NCBI RefSeq assembly: GCF_950295315.1
Contig: NC_080171.1
Span: forward strand, 91,001,516 to 91,065,515
Origin: Erinaceus europaeus
Taxonomy: Eukaryota; Chordata; Mammalia; Eulipotyphla; Erinaceidae
DNA length: 64,000 nt
Reading direction: 5' to 3'
Shown here: piece by piece, positions 22,285 to 31,085 of the stretch
Layout: every line of letters starts with the position of its first letter
How positions within the stretch are numbered: the first letter of the stretch is position 1
Notes under the pieces: generated by a model
Seen by the model: the letters and a program-made list of their open reading frames with translations, nothing else
Told to the model about the DNA's origin: nothing
The model's database searches: none
Position numbers and translations under genes: made by a program

Positions 22285-22350
22285 CACCTCTCCAGATTCA
22301 AAGGAGGTCTCGAAACTTTACATCAGGCTCAACCTGACGCTGTTGACTGG

Positions 22351-22874
22351 ACCTCTATTACCTAATAATTTTGTAAGTCAACATTAAATTACTAGTAAAA
22401 GTTAGAGGAAATAAAACTCAGGTATAACTGTGGTACCATGTGGCGGAGGGAGATCATACCTAAATCTGTCCTTTACTTCCTCATCAGCCCTCCATTCATG
22501 TAGGTCTGTCTTTCTCCCCCTATTATATAGGTCCTTGGTTCTAGTTGAGTCAGGCTGGCCTTCAACTCACATGGTAGCACACCAGATGTGCCTTTGTCAT
22601 TCATCCAGAACATGTAGCCCAGGTCTGTGCTATCCAGATATTGAGGTTGGTTTAGGCTGGCTTTGTAAGTGTCTGACTTCCTCTACTGCAGGTGGTTGGG
22701 TGACACTTCTTCTAGTGTTTGCCCTTCTTCCGTAGCCAGTCAACAGCGTCAGGTTGAAAGCTGTCAGGAGCTGCTTGTTGCTGGCTTTGAAAGTGACTGG
22801 GATCCATGTGGATTCAGTCGGCTAGGAAGGATCGTCAGTTTCCCCAATGAATGGGTATTCACGGGATGCACCAC
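22351..22874 (-). mobile_element. Internally deleted non-autonomous Vingi derivative, antisense
   Basis: On the minus strand: bases 22874-22754 equal the 5' end of the autonomous copy (19342-19462, 121 nt, about two mismatches). They join directly to the C-terminal coding tail (22757-22736 equals 22329-22350). The overlap TCAA is microhomology at the deletion join, which removes about 2.87 kb. Beyond 22736 the minus strand continues as what should be the native C terminus and 3' UTR. Published work describes non-autonomous hedgehog families derived from Vingi by internal deletion, and this fits one. The left limit of the 3' UTR is uncertain and could lie anywhere from about 22690 to 22351. 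Confidence 0.8.
22754..22874 (-). repeat. Right arm of 121-bp inverted repeat (Vingi 5' end)
   Basis: Partner of 19342-19462. The flanking bases outside both arms differ, so the arms mark the true 5' end of the element. Confidence 0.9.
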
Positions 22875-22904
22875 GAGAAGGTCGATCCAATGCATCCCAC
22901 TGTA

Positions 22905-23874
22905 CAGCAAACCCTAACAAAAGGACTTTTCAAAGTTAACCCAATTACCAAATAATGTGATGATAACATTAACTATCAATTGTCTTTTTGAACTCTAAGA
23001 CAGCAGGAACCTCACATCTCCACTATAGAGCCTCTACTTCCCCCAGTCCTGGAACTCTTGGACGGGCCCACTTTCCCGTATGCCTCTCCCAATCCATATC
23101 AAATAATATTGCATCTGCCGATCACAACCTAACCAACACAACAATTGCCACCTCAACATGCTTCACTTCAGACTGTGTCCAGAGACTTCAAGTGTGGAAT
23201 GACAACCCTTCAACTTCATTACTCGGGTGAGACCTTTCCTTTCATAGTATACTCTAATTTCATCTCAGGTGGTTCACTTTCTAACAAAGTCCCAAAACCT
23301 AGATATACACCAGTTTCTGTGAGAGAGAGCATATGTTCACACGTATCCGTAAACTACTGCAAAATATATGCCTGAAAGCAGAAGTGCACTAGAGTCTGCA
23401 GTGAGTACCCCCCTAACACTTCCTCTCCACTATTCCAAGCTTTGGGTCCATGATTGCTCAACAATTTGTTTGGCTTCGTATGTTAACTCTCTTTTCAGTC
23501 ACCAGGTTCCAGATGTCATCAGGATGCCGGCCAGGCTTCCCTGGACTGATGACCCCACCAATGTGTTCTGGAGCTCTGCTTCCCCAGAGACCCACCCTAC
23601 TAGGGAAAGAGAGAGGCAGACTGGGAGTATGGACCAACCAGTCAACGCCCATGTTCATTGGGGAAGCAATTACAGAAGCCAGACCTTCTACCTTCTGCAA
23701 CCCACAATGACCCTGGATCCATGCTCCCAGAGGGATAGAGAATGGGAAAGCTATCAGGGGAGGGGGTGGGATATGGAGATTGGGTGGTGGGAATTGTATG
23801 GAATTGTACCCCTCCTACCCTATGGTTTTGTTAATTAATCCTTTCTTAAATAAAAAATAAAAAAAAAAAAAAGA
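22905..23874 (+). mobile_element. Hedgehog L1 3' tail, sense, with A tail
   Basis: Begins AAACCCTAACAAAAGGACTT, parallel to the copy at 39848. The body includes GTATGTTAACTCTCTTTTCA, GAAGCAATTACAGAAGCCAG, CAGAGGGATAGAGAATGGG and CCCTATGGTTTTGTTAATTA. It ends with AATAAA-type signals and an A-rich tail to about 23872. The least diverged copy of the family in the window. Confidence 0.75.
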
Positions 23875-24324
23875 ACAAGCCTCAAAGTGGCAAAAGCAAA
23901 GGACCAGAGACATGAGAGCTTTGGGGTTATCCCCCAGGAAAGTCGGGCCTCTAATCCCTACAGTAAATTAGGACTGTGACAATGGTGGATGATTTAGAAG
24001 ACCCCAGGAGTCAAGAAAAAGTATCTGGACTTGATCTATACCAAGAAGGGAGTTATCCTGGGATTTTAAGCAGATATAGTGAAATGATCACAGTCTAGAA
24101 TTAGAAAACTCTATTCATGAGGATCTGATTTGATGAAGCAAAGACTTAGAGAAAACTGTAAGTCAGGTAACTGACTGAAAACCTGTATATTCCATGAAAC
24201 TTTCCCAATAATGTTAAATAGTGGTATGCAAACTCCAATTTATGAACCACATGCCCCCTGCTATTTATCTTTGTTAATAACACTTTCTGAAAAGTAATGG
24301 TTGCTTGTTCTTCCTTTATCTATG
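23875..24324. other. Unassigned sequence
   Basis: No repeat or exon recognised between the L1 tail and the next L1. Confidence 0.45.
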
Positions 24325-25169
24325 GCTGATTTTATTCTTTTTTTAAATTCTTTATTGGCGGATTATTGTTTTACATTTGACAGTAAATACAATAGTTTGT
24401 AAATGCATAATATTCTCAGTTTTCCATATAATAATACAACCCCTACTAGGTCCTCTGTCATCCTTTTTGGAGCTGTACTCTCCCCCCCCCCCCACCCCAG
24501 AGTCTTTTACTTTGGTGCAATACACCAGCTCCAGTTCAAGTTCTACTTGTGTTTTCTCTTCTGATTTTATTTTTCAACTTCTGCCTGAGAGTGAGATCAT
24601 CCCATATTCATCCTTCTGTTTCTGACTTATTTCACTCAACATGATTTTTTTCAAGGTCCATCCAAGATTGGCTGAAATTTTTTACAGCTGAGTAGTATTC
24701 CATTGTGTATATAGACCACAACTTGCTCAGCCTGTTGTCATCTGTTTTGATGACAATGGCTCTATAATACAATTTGAGATCTGGGATTGTGATGCCTCCA
24801 GTTCTGTTCTTTCTTCACAAGATTGTTTTGGCAATTCTAGGTCTGTTCTTGTTCCAGATAAACATTTGCGGCATCTGTTCTATTCTCCTAAAAAATGTGG
24901 TTAGAATCTTAATGGGGTTAGCATTAAATTTGTATACAGCTCTGGGTAGTATATTCATTTTGATGATGTTAATTTTTCCAACCCAGGAACATGGAATATC
25001 TTTCCACTTCTTTGTGTCTTCTTCAATTTCCTTGAGTAGTGACTCATAATTTTCAGTATATGAGTCTTTCACTTCTTTGGTTAGGTTTATTCTGTGCAGC
25101 TCTCCCTCTCTCTCCTTTTTATCAGAGCTCTGCTCAACTCTGGTTAATGGTCTGCTGATTTTATTCTTT
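24325..25169 (-). mobile_element. L1, antisense, 5'-truncated with internal deletion, 16-bp target duplication
   Basis: GCTGATTTTATTCTTT at 24325-24340 and 25154-25169 is a perfect target duplication around a minus-strand L1. 24345-24730 is the extreme 3' part (TTACTTTGGTGCAATACACC, CTGAGTAGTATTCCATTGTG). From about 24745 the sequence jumps upstream to the ORF2 C-terminal third (AATACAATTTGAGATCTGGG), so a middle segment is missing. Pyrimidine-rich C runs at 24481-24497. Confidence 0.9.
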
Positions 25170-25213
25170 ATTTTTATCCTTGCCACCATTATGCCTGCAC
25201 AATGAATTCTCAT
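24815..25213 (-). pseudogene. L1 ORF2p C-terminal fragment
   Basis: Open minus-strand frame whose middle part reads as L1 ORF2p just after the RT domain: [58 protein letters not shown]. Normal L1 ORF2p is about 1,250 residues; only about 110 are L1-derived here. The upstream start lies outside the insertion in flanking DNA, so this is not a gene. Confidence 0.85.
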
Positions 25214-25224
25214 CTTCCAGTGGC

Positions 25225-25437
25225 TATTTTTCTGGGGTTTTTAAATTTTTAGCTAGACAGAAAAAAAATTGAGAAGAGAGAGAGTGATAGAGAGTGAGAG
25301 AGAAAAAGAAACACATGCAACACTGCTTCACCACTTAAGAAGCTTCCCTCCTGCAAGTGGAAACCAGGGGCTTTCACGCAAGGGTTTGCTTAAGATAATG
25401 TGTGCACTTAACTGGCTATGTCACTGCCTGGCTCCCT
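25225..25437 (-). mobile_element. SINE, antisense
   Basis: AGACAGAAAAAAAATTGAGA, GAGAGTGATAGAGAGTGAGA, CACTGCTTCACCACTTAAGAA, CTTCCCTCCTGCAAGTGG, GTGCACTTAACTGGC, GCCTGGCTCCC. Confidence 0.8.
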
Positions 25438-25559
25438 CTATGGTTTTGTTTGTTTGTTTGTTTTGTTTAATATCATTAGCAGGAGAGTTAAGTAGTTGCA
25501 ACAAAGACTGGTTCACAAATCCCAAAATATTTAATATAGAGTCCTTTATAGAAAACCTT

Positions 25560-25700
25560 TGAACTGACAGAGATATTGACAAATGTTATCCCCTTCTGTG
25601 CATAAGAAAGCCCAGGCTCCTTTGAGAGGTGAGGTGGCTTGACCCTATCACATGACTGGGAAATGGCACCAAGGGATCTAGATGAGGCCACCTGTGATAT
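25560..25700 (-). mobile_element. MIR fragment, antisense
   Basis: GTTATCCCCTTCTGTGCATA, GAGAGGTGAGGTGGCTTGAC, CATGACTGGGAAATGGCACC follow antisense MIR. Confidence 0.6.
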
Positions 25701-26244
25701 ACCAGAAGTATGTAGCCCTAGTATGCCTGACCCCAGATCCACTGCATCATCCTGTTCATCCTGTGGCATCATCCTGTGGCATCATCCTGTTCATTCCAGC
25801 CCAGCCACCACTTCGGGCAGCCAAGAGGACTCAGGCGCCTCTGTGTCAGCCAGCACCCTTGCTTTGTTCTCCAAATGAGCATCAGATGACTAATTTAAAA
25901 CCTAATGCTTTCACTGTGTCCACCCCAACTGCCCCTTCTCCGGCTTATCACATCCCATTTACATCCAAAACAAATTATTTCAGCTCTGCAGCCTTTGGAT
26001 AAAGAAGAAAAAATGAAATTAAAAAATAAAAAATAAAGGAGGAAAAGCTTTTGAAGAAACAGTCTGCCTGCTTCCTTCACTCACAGTGCCAATCCTCCCC
26101 CACCTCAGCCCACACACACACATACAGATAACCTCCTGAAGAGGCTGAGCCCTGGAGCCTACAAGGGCAGAGCCATGCCTCCTGCCAAGTCCTAGGCTGT
26201 CCATAGTTATAGGAGCAAGTGAGGCAAAGGTTTTAGCCAGAAGA
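25701..26244. other. Unassigned sequence with short tandem repeat
   Basis: CATCATCCTGT/CATCCTGTGG units repeat imperfectly at about 25745-25793. The rest is unrecognised. Confidence 0.45.
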
Positions 26245-26490
26245 TTAGCCCACAGGGGCTGAGCAGTGGTGTGCTTGGTAGAGTGCATACATTCCGATGT
26301 TATACAATCAGGGTTCAGTCCCCACCTGCAAGAGGAAAACTTCACAGTGAAGGAGGGCTGCAGGTGTCTCTTTATTTTTCTCTGTCTCCCCCTCCCATCT
26401 CAATTTTTTTGTCCTATCAAACAAAAAAAGGAAGAAAGAAGGAAAGAGAGAGAGAGAGAGAAAGAAAAAAGAAGAAGTGCCCACCAGGAG
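26245..26490 (+). mobile_element. SINE, sense
   Basis: GGGGCTGAGCAGTGGTGTGC, TTGGTAGAGTGCATACATTC, CAGGGTTCAGTCCCCACCTG (B-box region), then GCAGGTGTCTCTTTATTTTTC and GTCCTATCAAACAAAAAAAG, with a (GA)n tail. Confidence 0.8.
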
Positions 26491-26809
26491 TGATGGATCT
26501 GTACATATTATAGGAAAGTTAACACTGATGGAAGAACAAAAACAATCCCAAACCTCCCTCTTATTTGACTCTAAATCCCAGTCCCAGATCTGGAGTCCTC
26601 AGGATTACTGATGAGAGAAATGGGAATATCAGTTGGTAACTGTCATTCCCTCTCTAGATGTGTGCATTATTCTGTTGATGTACACATGTCAGATGACGGT
26701 CTGGGAACCCGGCAGACAAATTAACATCTTTAAGTGACCCTCCTGGTCACCTTATTGTCAACAAAGTATAGAACCCACTGTGTCTTAGGGTTTGTGAAGC
26801 ACTTTCTCC
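26491..26809. other. Unassigned sequence
   Basis: Nothing recognised. Confidence 0.45.
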
Positions 26810-26960
26810 TTCACTCTCCTTAGATTATTTGGTGATTATATTAACAAATGCTTCATTTTATAGTTGGAAAAACAGAGTTGGGCATGTAAAGTGACTTAAC
26901 CAATGTCACATAGCAGCTAGGTGACAGAAGTTTTTAATTCTTCTAAAGGACTTGATCAGG
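26810..26960 (-). mobile_element. MIR, antisense
   Basis: CTTCATTTTATAGTTGGAAA, ACAGAGTTGGGCATGTAAAG, TGACTTAACCAATGTCACAT, AGCAGCTAGGTGACAGAAG. Confidence 0.8.
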
Positions 26961-27019
26961 CTGCCTTGGTTTCACTAGCAGTGTGATCTGGATTGCATTA
27001 GAATTGAAAATCACGCTAT

Positions 27020-27126
27020 TGGACTGGGGAGATAGTGCAGTGTAACACATCAGATGGTCACACTTGAGGACCAAGGAAAGGTATCAAGCTCAGTCCCTGG
27101 CACCAACATTAGCCAAAGCTAAGCAG

Positions 27127-27169
<43 letters not shown>

Positions 27170-27192
27170 TTCTCCTTCCCATTAAAATAAAT
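27020..27192 (+). mobile_element. SINE, sense, with (TC)n expansion
   Basis: GACTGGGGAGATAGTGCAGT, CAGTCCCTGGCACCAACATT and a (TC)n run (27130-27169) before TCTCCTTCCCATTAAAATAA. Confidence 0.7.
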
Positions 27193-27244
27193 CACAACTC
27201 CACCTACACAACTCCACAACTCCTGCATGCACAACTCCACCACT

Positions 27245-27418
27245 CCTGTTGGCTAATTTTCTTCTTCTTTTCTTTTCATCAAGAGAAAGGAGAGAAAGAG
27301 AGAGAGAGAGATCCACAGCAGTGTTCCATTGCTCATGAAGCTCCCCCCTGTAGGTATGGATTTGAGCCTAGGTCCTGTTATATACCTGTTATCACGTGCG
27401 CTTTACCAAGTGTGACAA
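27245..27418 (-). mobile_element. SINE, antisense
   Basis: GGAGAGAAAGAGAGAGAGAG, CAGTGTTCCATTGCTCATGA, AGCTCCCCCCTGTAGGTATG, GCGCTTTACCAAGTG. Confidence 0.7.
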
Positions 27419-27421
27419 ACA

Positions 27422-27463
<42 letters not shown>
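27422..27463. repeat. (CA)n microsatellite
   Basis: About 20 uninterrupted CA units. Confidence 0.95.
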
Positions 27464-27464
<1 letters not shown>

Positions 27465-28139
27465 CCTTTCCTTGTTTTATACAACAGAGATACTAAAACT
27501 TGTGAGAACCAGGGCTTTCCCTGAGTCTTTAGCCAGTGCCTGACAGAATCAAGTCTTTGAAACAGGTTCCCAAAACCTGGGCTGGTCTGAATGATAACTT
27601 CTGACTGCAAAGATGGACTCTGAAGTTTGGGCAGATGAACCTCCCTGGCTTAGAGTTACTCTCCTCAATCCCTTTGCAGCAGAGCTGGTCTGGTTCCCCC
27701 AATACCCAGGCTCTCACTGTGAATACACTGCCACTCCCCATCACACTCAGTTATATAAAAAGTAAGGAAGGGGGTGGGAAACTGCCCTGAATGTTTAGCA
27801 GATATGAAGCTGATCAAAGACATCACATTGGTATTAAATTATGGATCAAGTCAGACTTGCAAGCTGCCCTCTCCTTCTGCCCTGCTCCAGCCTCCTCACC
27901 CACCCCAGGGCTGGTCTTTGACAGCTTGTCAGGAAAGGTTTCTCTGAACTTTGGGTGACTGCTAATGGGCTGATTATGCTGCTGCTGGAGTGACCCAGGA
28001 GGGAGTGAGGAAGCACCTTGGCTTCACCTCCAAACCTCTACAAGGAGCTTTTAAGCTATGGGAAGGAGGGGAGGGGTCTGACCTCCTTCTGTTGCTTTTA
28101 CACAGCTGACACTGTCACATGAGACAGGCAGCCTGATAC
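27464..28139. other. Unassigned sequence
   Basis: No repeat recognised. 27780-28020 is repeat-free with AAGCTGATCAAAGACATCAC at 27807 and could be conserved non-coding DNA. No coding frame. Confidence 0.35.
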
Positions 28140-28290
28140 AATGAAAGGGTCTGAGCTGAGGTTCAGACAGACCGGACTTTACCTCCCCTCTCCAACACCT
28201 TGCTAGCTTTGTGACCTGAGGCAAGTAGCCTGCCTTTTCTGAGACTTGGCAGCCCTCTCTGCAATACAGGAAGATGTAAGTGTAGTGCAA
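28140..28290 (+). mobile_element. MIR, sense
   Basis: CCTTGCTAGCTTTGTGACCT, GAGGCAAGTAGCCTGCCTTT, TCTGAGACTTGGCAGCCC and GCAATACAGGAAGATG follow the MIR core. Confidence 0.8.
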
Positions 28291-28844
28291 ACAGGACTAT
28301 CACAAGTGAAAAAGAATAGCCTTGGGGTCAAGCACTTGAGTTTGATTTCAGACTTCTTGAGTCTAGTGAGTTGGCAAAGATGTCAGGGGAGGAGGGAGTA
28401 GTTAATGTAATAAACAAGCAAATACCAGCTCTGAAGAAAACTCAGATTAGACAAAGAGACAAATTGATAAATCAGGCCCTCAGTTCCCCCTTTCTGAGCC
28501 AAGACTTTGTTCTCTAACTGTGCCCCCAGTGAGAGAAAGATGAAAATGACACACAGGGAAAGGGGTGACCCAGGCTGAGACAAGTAGGGTACAGGTAAAA
28601 ATAGACCCCTTCTGCATGTATAATCTGAGTCATACCCCTTTAGTCACCACAGATTTTAGTACTTCCATTTCATTAATAAGTCAAGTAGAGTTGATAGGAG
28701 AGGGGTACTCTGTGGAGAATTACACTGCCAGGTTTGGAAACCCAGGTCCTACACATCCAAAATCCTTTCTGCACTGTGCTTGGCCTCCGGGACTACCAGT
28801 TCAATAGAAGGAGGGAAATCAGAAAGTGAAAGGGGAAACTTTAG
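28291..28844. other. Unassigned sequence
   Basis: No repeat or exon recognised. Confidence 0.45.
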
Positions 28845-29028
28845 ACTGGGGAGGTATCATACTGTTATAATGAAGACTTTTATGCCTGAGGCTCTGTGGT
28901 CTCAGGTTTAATGTCCCACACCATCATAAAGCAGAGCTGAGTAGTGTTCTCTGTGTGTCTCTCCCTCACTTTCTTTCTTGCTGTGTGTGAACCTGTTTTT
29001 CTCTGCATCCGTCTCATTAAAAATAACC
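28845..29028 (+). mobile_element. Second-type hedgehog SINE, sense
   Basis: ACTGGGGAGGTATCATACTG, TTTTATGCCTGAGGCTCTGT, CAGGTTTAATGTCCCACACC, ATAAAGCAGAGCTGAGTAGT, pyrimidine tract, GTCTCATTAAAAATAACC. An ERI SINE has inserted at or beside its tail. Confidence 0.8.
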
Positions 29029-29031
29029 AAA

Positions 29032-29312
29032 CAGGGAGTCTACTGGTAGCGCAGTGGGTTAAGCGCAAATGACACAAAGCACAAGGACTGCCACAAGGAC
29101 CCCGGTTCTAGCCTCTGGCTCCCCACCTGCAGGGGAGTCGCTTCACAAGCAGTGATGCACATCTACAGGTGTCTATCTTTCTCTCCCCCTAGAGAGAGGT
29201 CTCTATGTCTCTCTGTCCTATCCAACAATGACAACATCAACAACAACAATAACTACAATAAAAAAACAAGGCCAATAAAAAGGGAATAATTAATAAATAT
29301 TTAAAAAAATAA
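29032..29312 (+). mobile_element. ERI-type SINE, sense
   Basis: GGTAGCGCAGTGGGTTAAGC holds the A box and CCCGGTTCTAGCC a mutated B box. Then CCCCACCTGCAGGGGAGTCG, CTTCACAAGCAGTGATGC, CAACAACAACAATAACTACA and an A-rich tail. Among the better preserved copies. Confidence 0.9.
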
Positions 29313-29324
29313 ACATACTCTGCC

Positions 29325-29576
29325 ACTCGAGGAAGACTGGTCCTGAAATGAATGTTCCTAGCTATGACCGTGGAATGCAAGCTCAGACTGACAGGGATGC
29401 AGAGGTTATACAGGTTCCTGTGTTAAATATGAATGGACATGGAACCTAGGTCAGTTCAATGAGCTTTACAATTCATGGTATGTATATACTTTTCCCAGAT
29501 TTGGGAGCTACATTATGCCATTATCCAATTTTCTAGTCCTATTTTCAAATCTGACACCATCTTCCCAGACAATAGT
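29325..29576 (+). mobile_element. L1 3' tail, sense, 5' part (interrupted)
   Basis: ACATACTCTGCCACTCGAGG to CCCAGACAATAG, same subtype as 18545. Continues at 29935 after an antisense insertion. Confidence 0.75.
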
Positions 29577-29934
29577 TTTTTTTTATTATTGATTTAATAA
29601 TGATCAACAAGACCATGGAATAAGAGGTGTACAATTCCACAAAATTCCCACCACCAGAGTTTCATATCCCAACCCCTCCATTGGAAGCTTTCCTGTTCTT
29701 TATACCTCTGGGAGTATGGACCCAGGATCATTATGGGGTACAGAAGGTGGAAGGTCTGGCTGCTGTAATTGCTTCTCTGTGGAACATGGGCATTGGCAGG
29801 TCAATCCATACCCCCAGCTTGTTTTTATCTTTCCCAAGTGGTACAGAGGTCTGTAGGGGTGGGATTGCAGGGTACATTGGTGAAACCATCTGTCCAATAA
29901 AGTCAGGTTGGTATCTGAAACTTGGTGGCTACCA
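29577..29934 (-). mobile_element. L1 3' tail, antisense, nested in a sense copy
   Basis: Begins with T run (reversed A tail), then ATCAACAAGACCATGGAATA, CCACCACCAGAGTTTCATAT, CTCTGGGAGTATGGACCCAG and GTGGAACATGGGCATTGGCA. Flanked by an imperfect target duplication (AGACAATAG and AGAAAATAC). 5'-truncated. Confidence 0.8.
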
Positions 29935-30510
29935 GAAAATACCTTTAGTCCACCTGCATATTAGTTGTCAGGCTCAGGAAAAAAATTACTAAAGTCATGG
30001 GCCCCTTGGAATATACTTAAAATAGACTTCCTAGCTTCTTGCCACCCAGAGACCCCAAATCTCCCTTGTTAATACTCTCACCTTTTGGTTCCTGATTATC
30101 AAATGATTTGTTCTACTTTGTGTCTTAATCTTTTTCAGCCACCAAGTTGCATATGCTACCATGTCTCCAGCCTGACTTCCCTGGGCAGATGACCTCACCA
30201 ATGTGTCCTGGAACCCCACCTCCCCAGAGCCCTGACCCACAAGAAAAAGATAGAAACAGGATGGGTGTGTGAATCAACCTGCCAATGCCCATGTACAAAG
30301 GAGACGCAATTATAGAACCAGACTTCCCTCATACTGCACCCCATGATGATCCTGGGTCCATAGTCTCAGAGGGATAAAGAATAGGAAAGCTTCCAATGGA
30401 GGAGATGGAATGTGAAACTCTGGTGGTGAGAATTGTACCCCTCTTATCCCACAATTTTGTTGATCATTACTTAATCACTGATAAAAATAAGACTTAAAAT
30501 ATTTTACAAA
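29935..30510 (+). mobile_element. L1 3' tail, sense, 3' part
   Basis: Resumes at ACCTTTAGTCCACCTGCATA, matching 18768 on, and runs to CAGAGGGATAAAGAATAGGA, CTTATCCCACAATTTTGTTG and an A-rich end. Confidence 0.75.
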
Positions 30511-30705
30511 AAAAGAAAATGGAAAATTTAAAATGATAGGAAACTGAAAAGAGTCAATGAAAGAAAGAAACATCTATGAACTCAGTGTGTTTGTCTCTCT
30601 TTCATATGTACTTTGTACACATTCTTTTATTGATGCCTGTGTACAGTATCCTACATGCAGACACAGTTTCCTTTAGACTCTCTCCAAACATTCACTGGCC
30701 TACCT

Positions 30706-30708
<3 letters not shown>

Positions 30709-30750
<42 letters not shown>

Positions 30751-30782
30751 AGCACGCACGCACGCACACAGGCACACATGCA
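30709..30782. repeat. (CA)n microsatellite with (GCAC) end
   Basis: CA repeats from 30711, drifting to GCACGCACGCACGCACACAG near 30748. Confidence 0.95.
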
Positions 30783-30904
30783 CACTGGTGACCCAGATAT
30801 ATCACTCAGTCACCTAGGCAGCCATTCAACTAGTCTCTAAATCTGCATTCATGCTCTAGGGGCACCTGCCTGTCTACATCCATATTGATAGAAGAACTCT
30901 GAAT

Positions 30905-31085
30905 GTGGGCTAACAAATAGTTCACTTAAATTGTGTGTTGTGCTTTGCTATAAGCACAAGTCAGGTTTGAGCCCATCCCCCACTGTGATCTCTCTCTCTC
31001 TCTCTCGCTCTCTCTCTCTCTCTCGCTCTCGCTCTTTCTGTTTCCCTCTCTATGACTCTATCTTTAAAAACAAAAAAAAAAAGAA
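30905..31085 (+). mobile_element. Old SINE, sense, with (TC)n expansion
   Basis: TTTGCTATAAGCACAAGTCA, GGTTTGAGCCCATCCCCCAC (B-box region), TC/CTCGC run at 30990-31034, then CTCTATCTTTAAAAACAAAA. Confidence 0.65.

Larger units (their letters stand above)
19342..22350 (+). mobile_element. Vingi-like non-LTR retrotransposon, near full length, 3' end lost
   Basis: Autonomous-type element with a 67-nt 5' leader from 19342 and one long decayed ORF from ATG 19409. Its 5' start is supported because the opposite-strand copy begins at the same base (22874). It has an AP-like endonuclease, a reverse transcriptase with GLPQGSVL and YADD, and a C-terminal Cys/His cluster. There is no separate ORF1 and no RNase H, as described for Vingi, the Ingi-related clade reported in hedgehogs. 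L1, L2/CR1 and RTE, the usual mammalian LINEs, have different signatures. CpG-rich compared with flanking DNA. Homology to the family ends at 22350, where the native 3' UTR should begin. No target duplication was identified. Confidence 0.85.
19409..22365 (+). pseudogene. Vingi endonuclease/reverse transcriptase ORF, frame-disrupted
   Basis: Encodes the retrotransposition enzyme: it nicks target DNA and copies element RNA at the nick. Endonuclease landmarks are QETH (19577-19588), GDFN (19823-19834), HxxWG (19841-19855), SPDL (19979-19990) and an HRP tract (20066-20074). RT landmarks are YRPIS (20883-20897), FVDLTAAW (21088-21111), GLPQGSVL (21260-21283) and YADD (21349-21360). About 985 codons end to end. 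Frame changes are needed near 19590, 19690, 20545, 21010, 21115 and 21280; the first two cancel, and 19690-20566 and 21283-22365 stay open. Almost all damage is small indels rather than point nonsense. The last residues after 22350 are not element-derived. Confidence 0.85.

Noticed and set aside
19342..22874. DNA transposon with terminal inverted repeats
   Set aside because: The interior encodes a reverse transcriptase and the arms are the element's 5' ends in opposite orientation. No transposase and no target duplication beside the arms.
27064..27543. 159-codon frame
   Set aside because: Made of a (TC)n-encoded Ser-Leu run and a (CA)n-encoded Thr-His run across two SINEs.
29040..29120. tRNA-like head with A and B boxes as a tRNA gene
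   Set aside because: It is the 5' part of a SINE with a SINE body and tail. The cloverleaf is not maintained.
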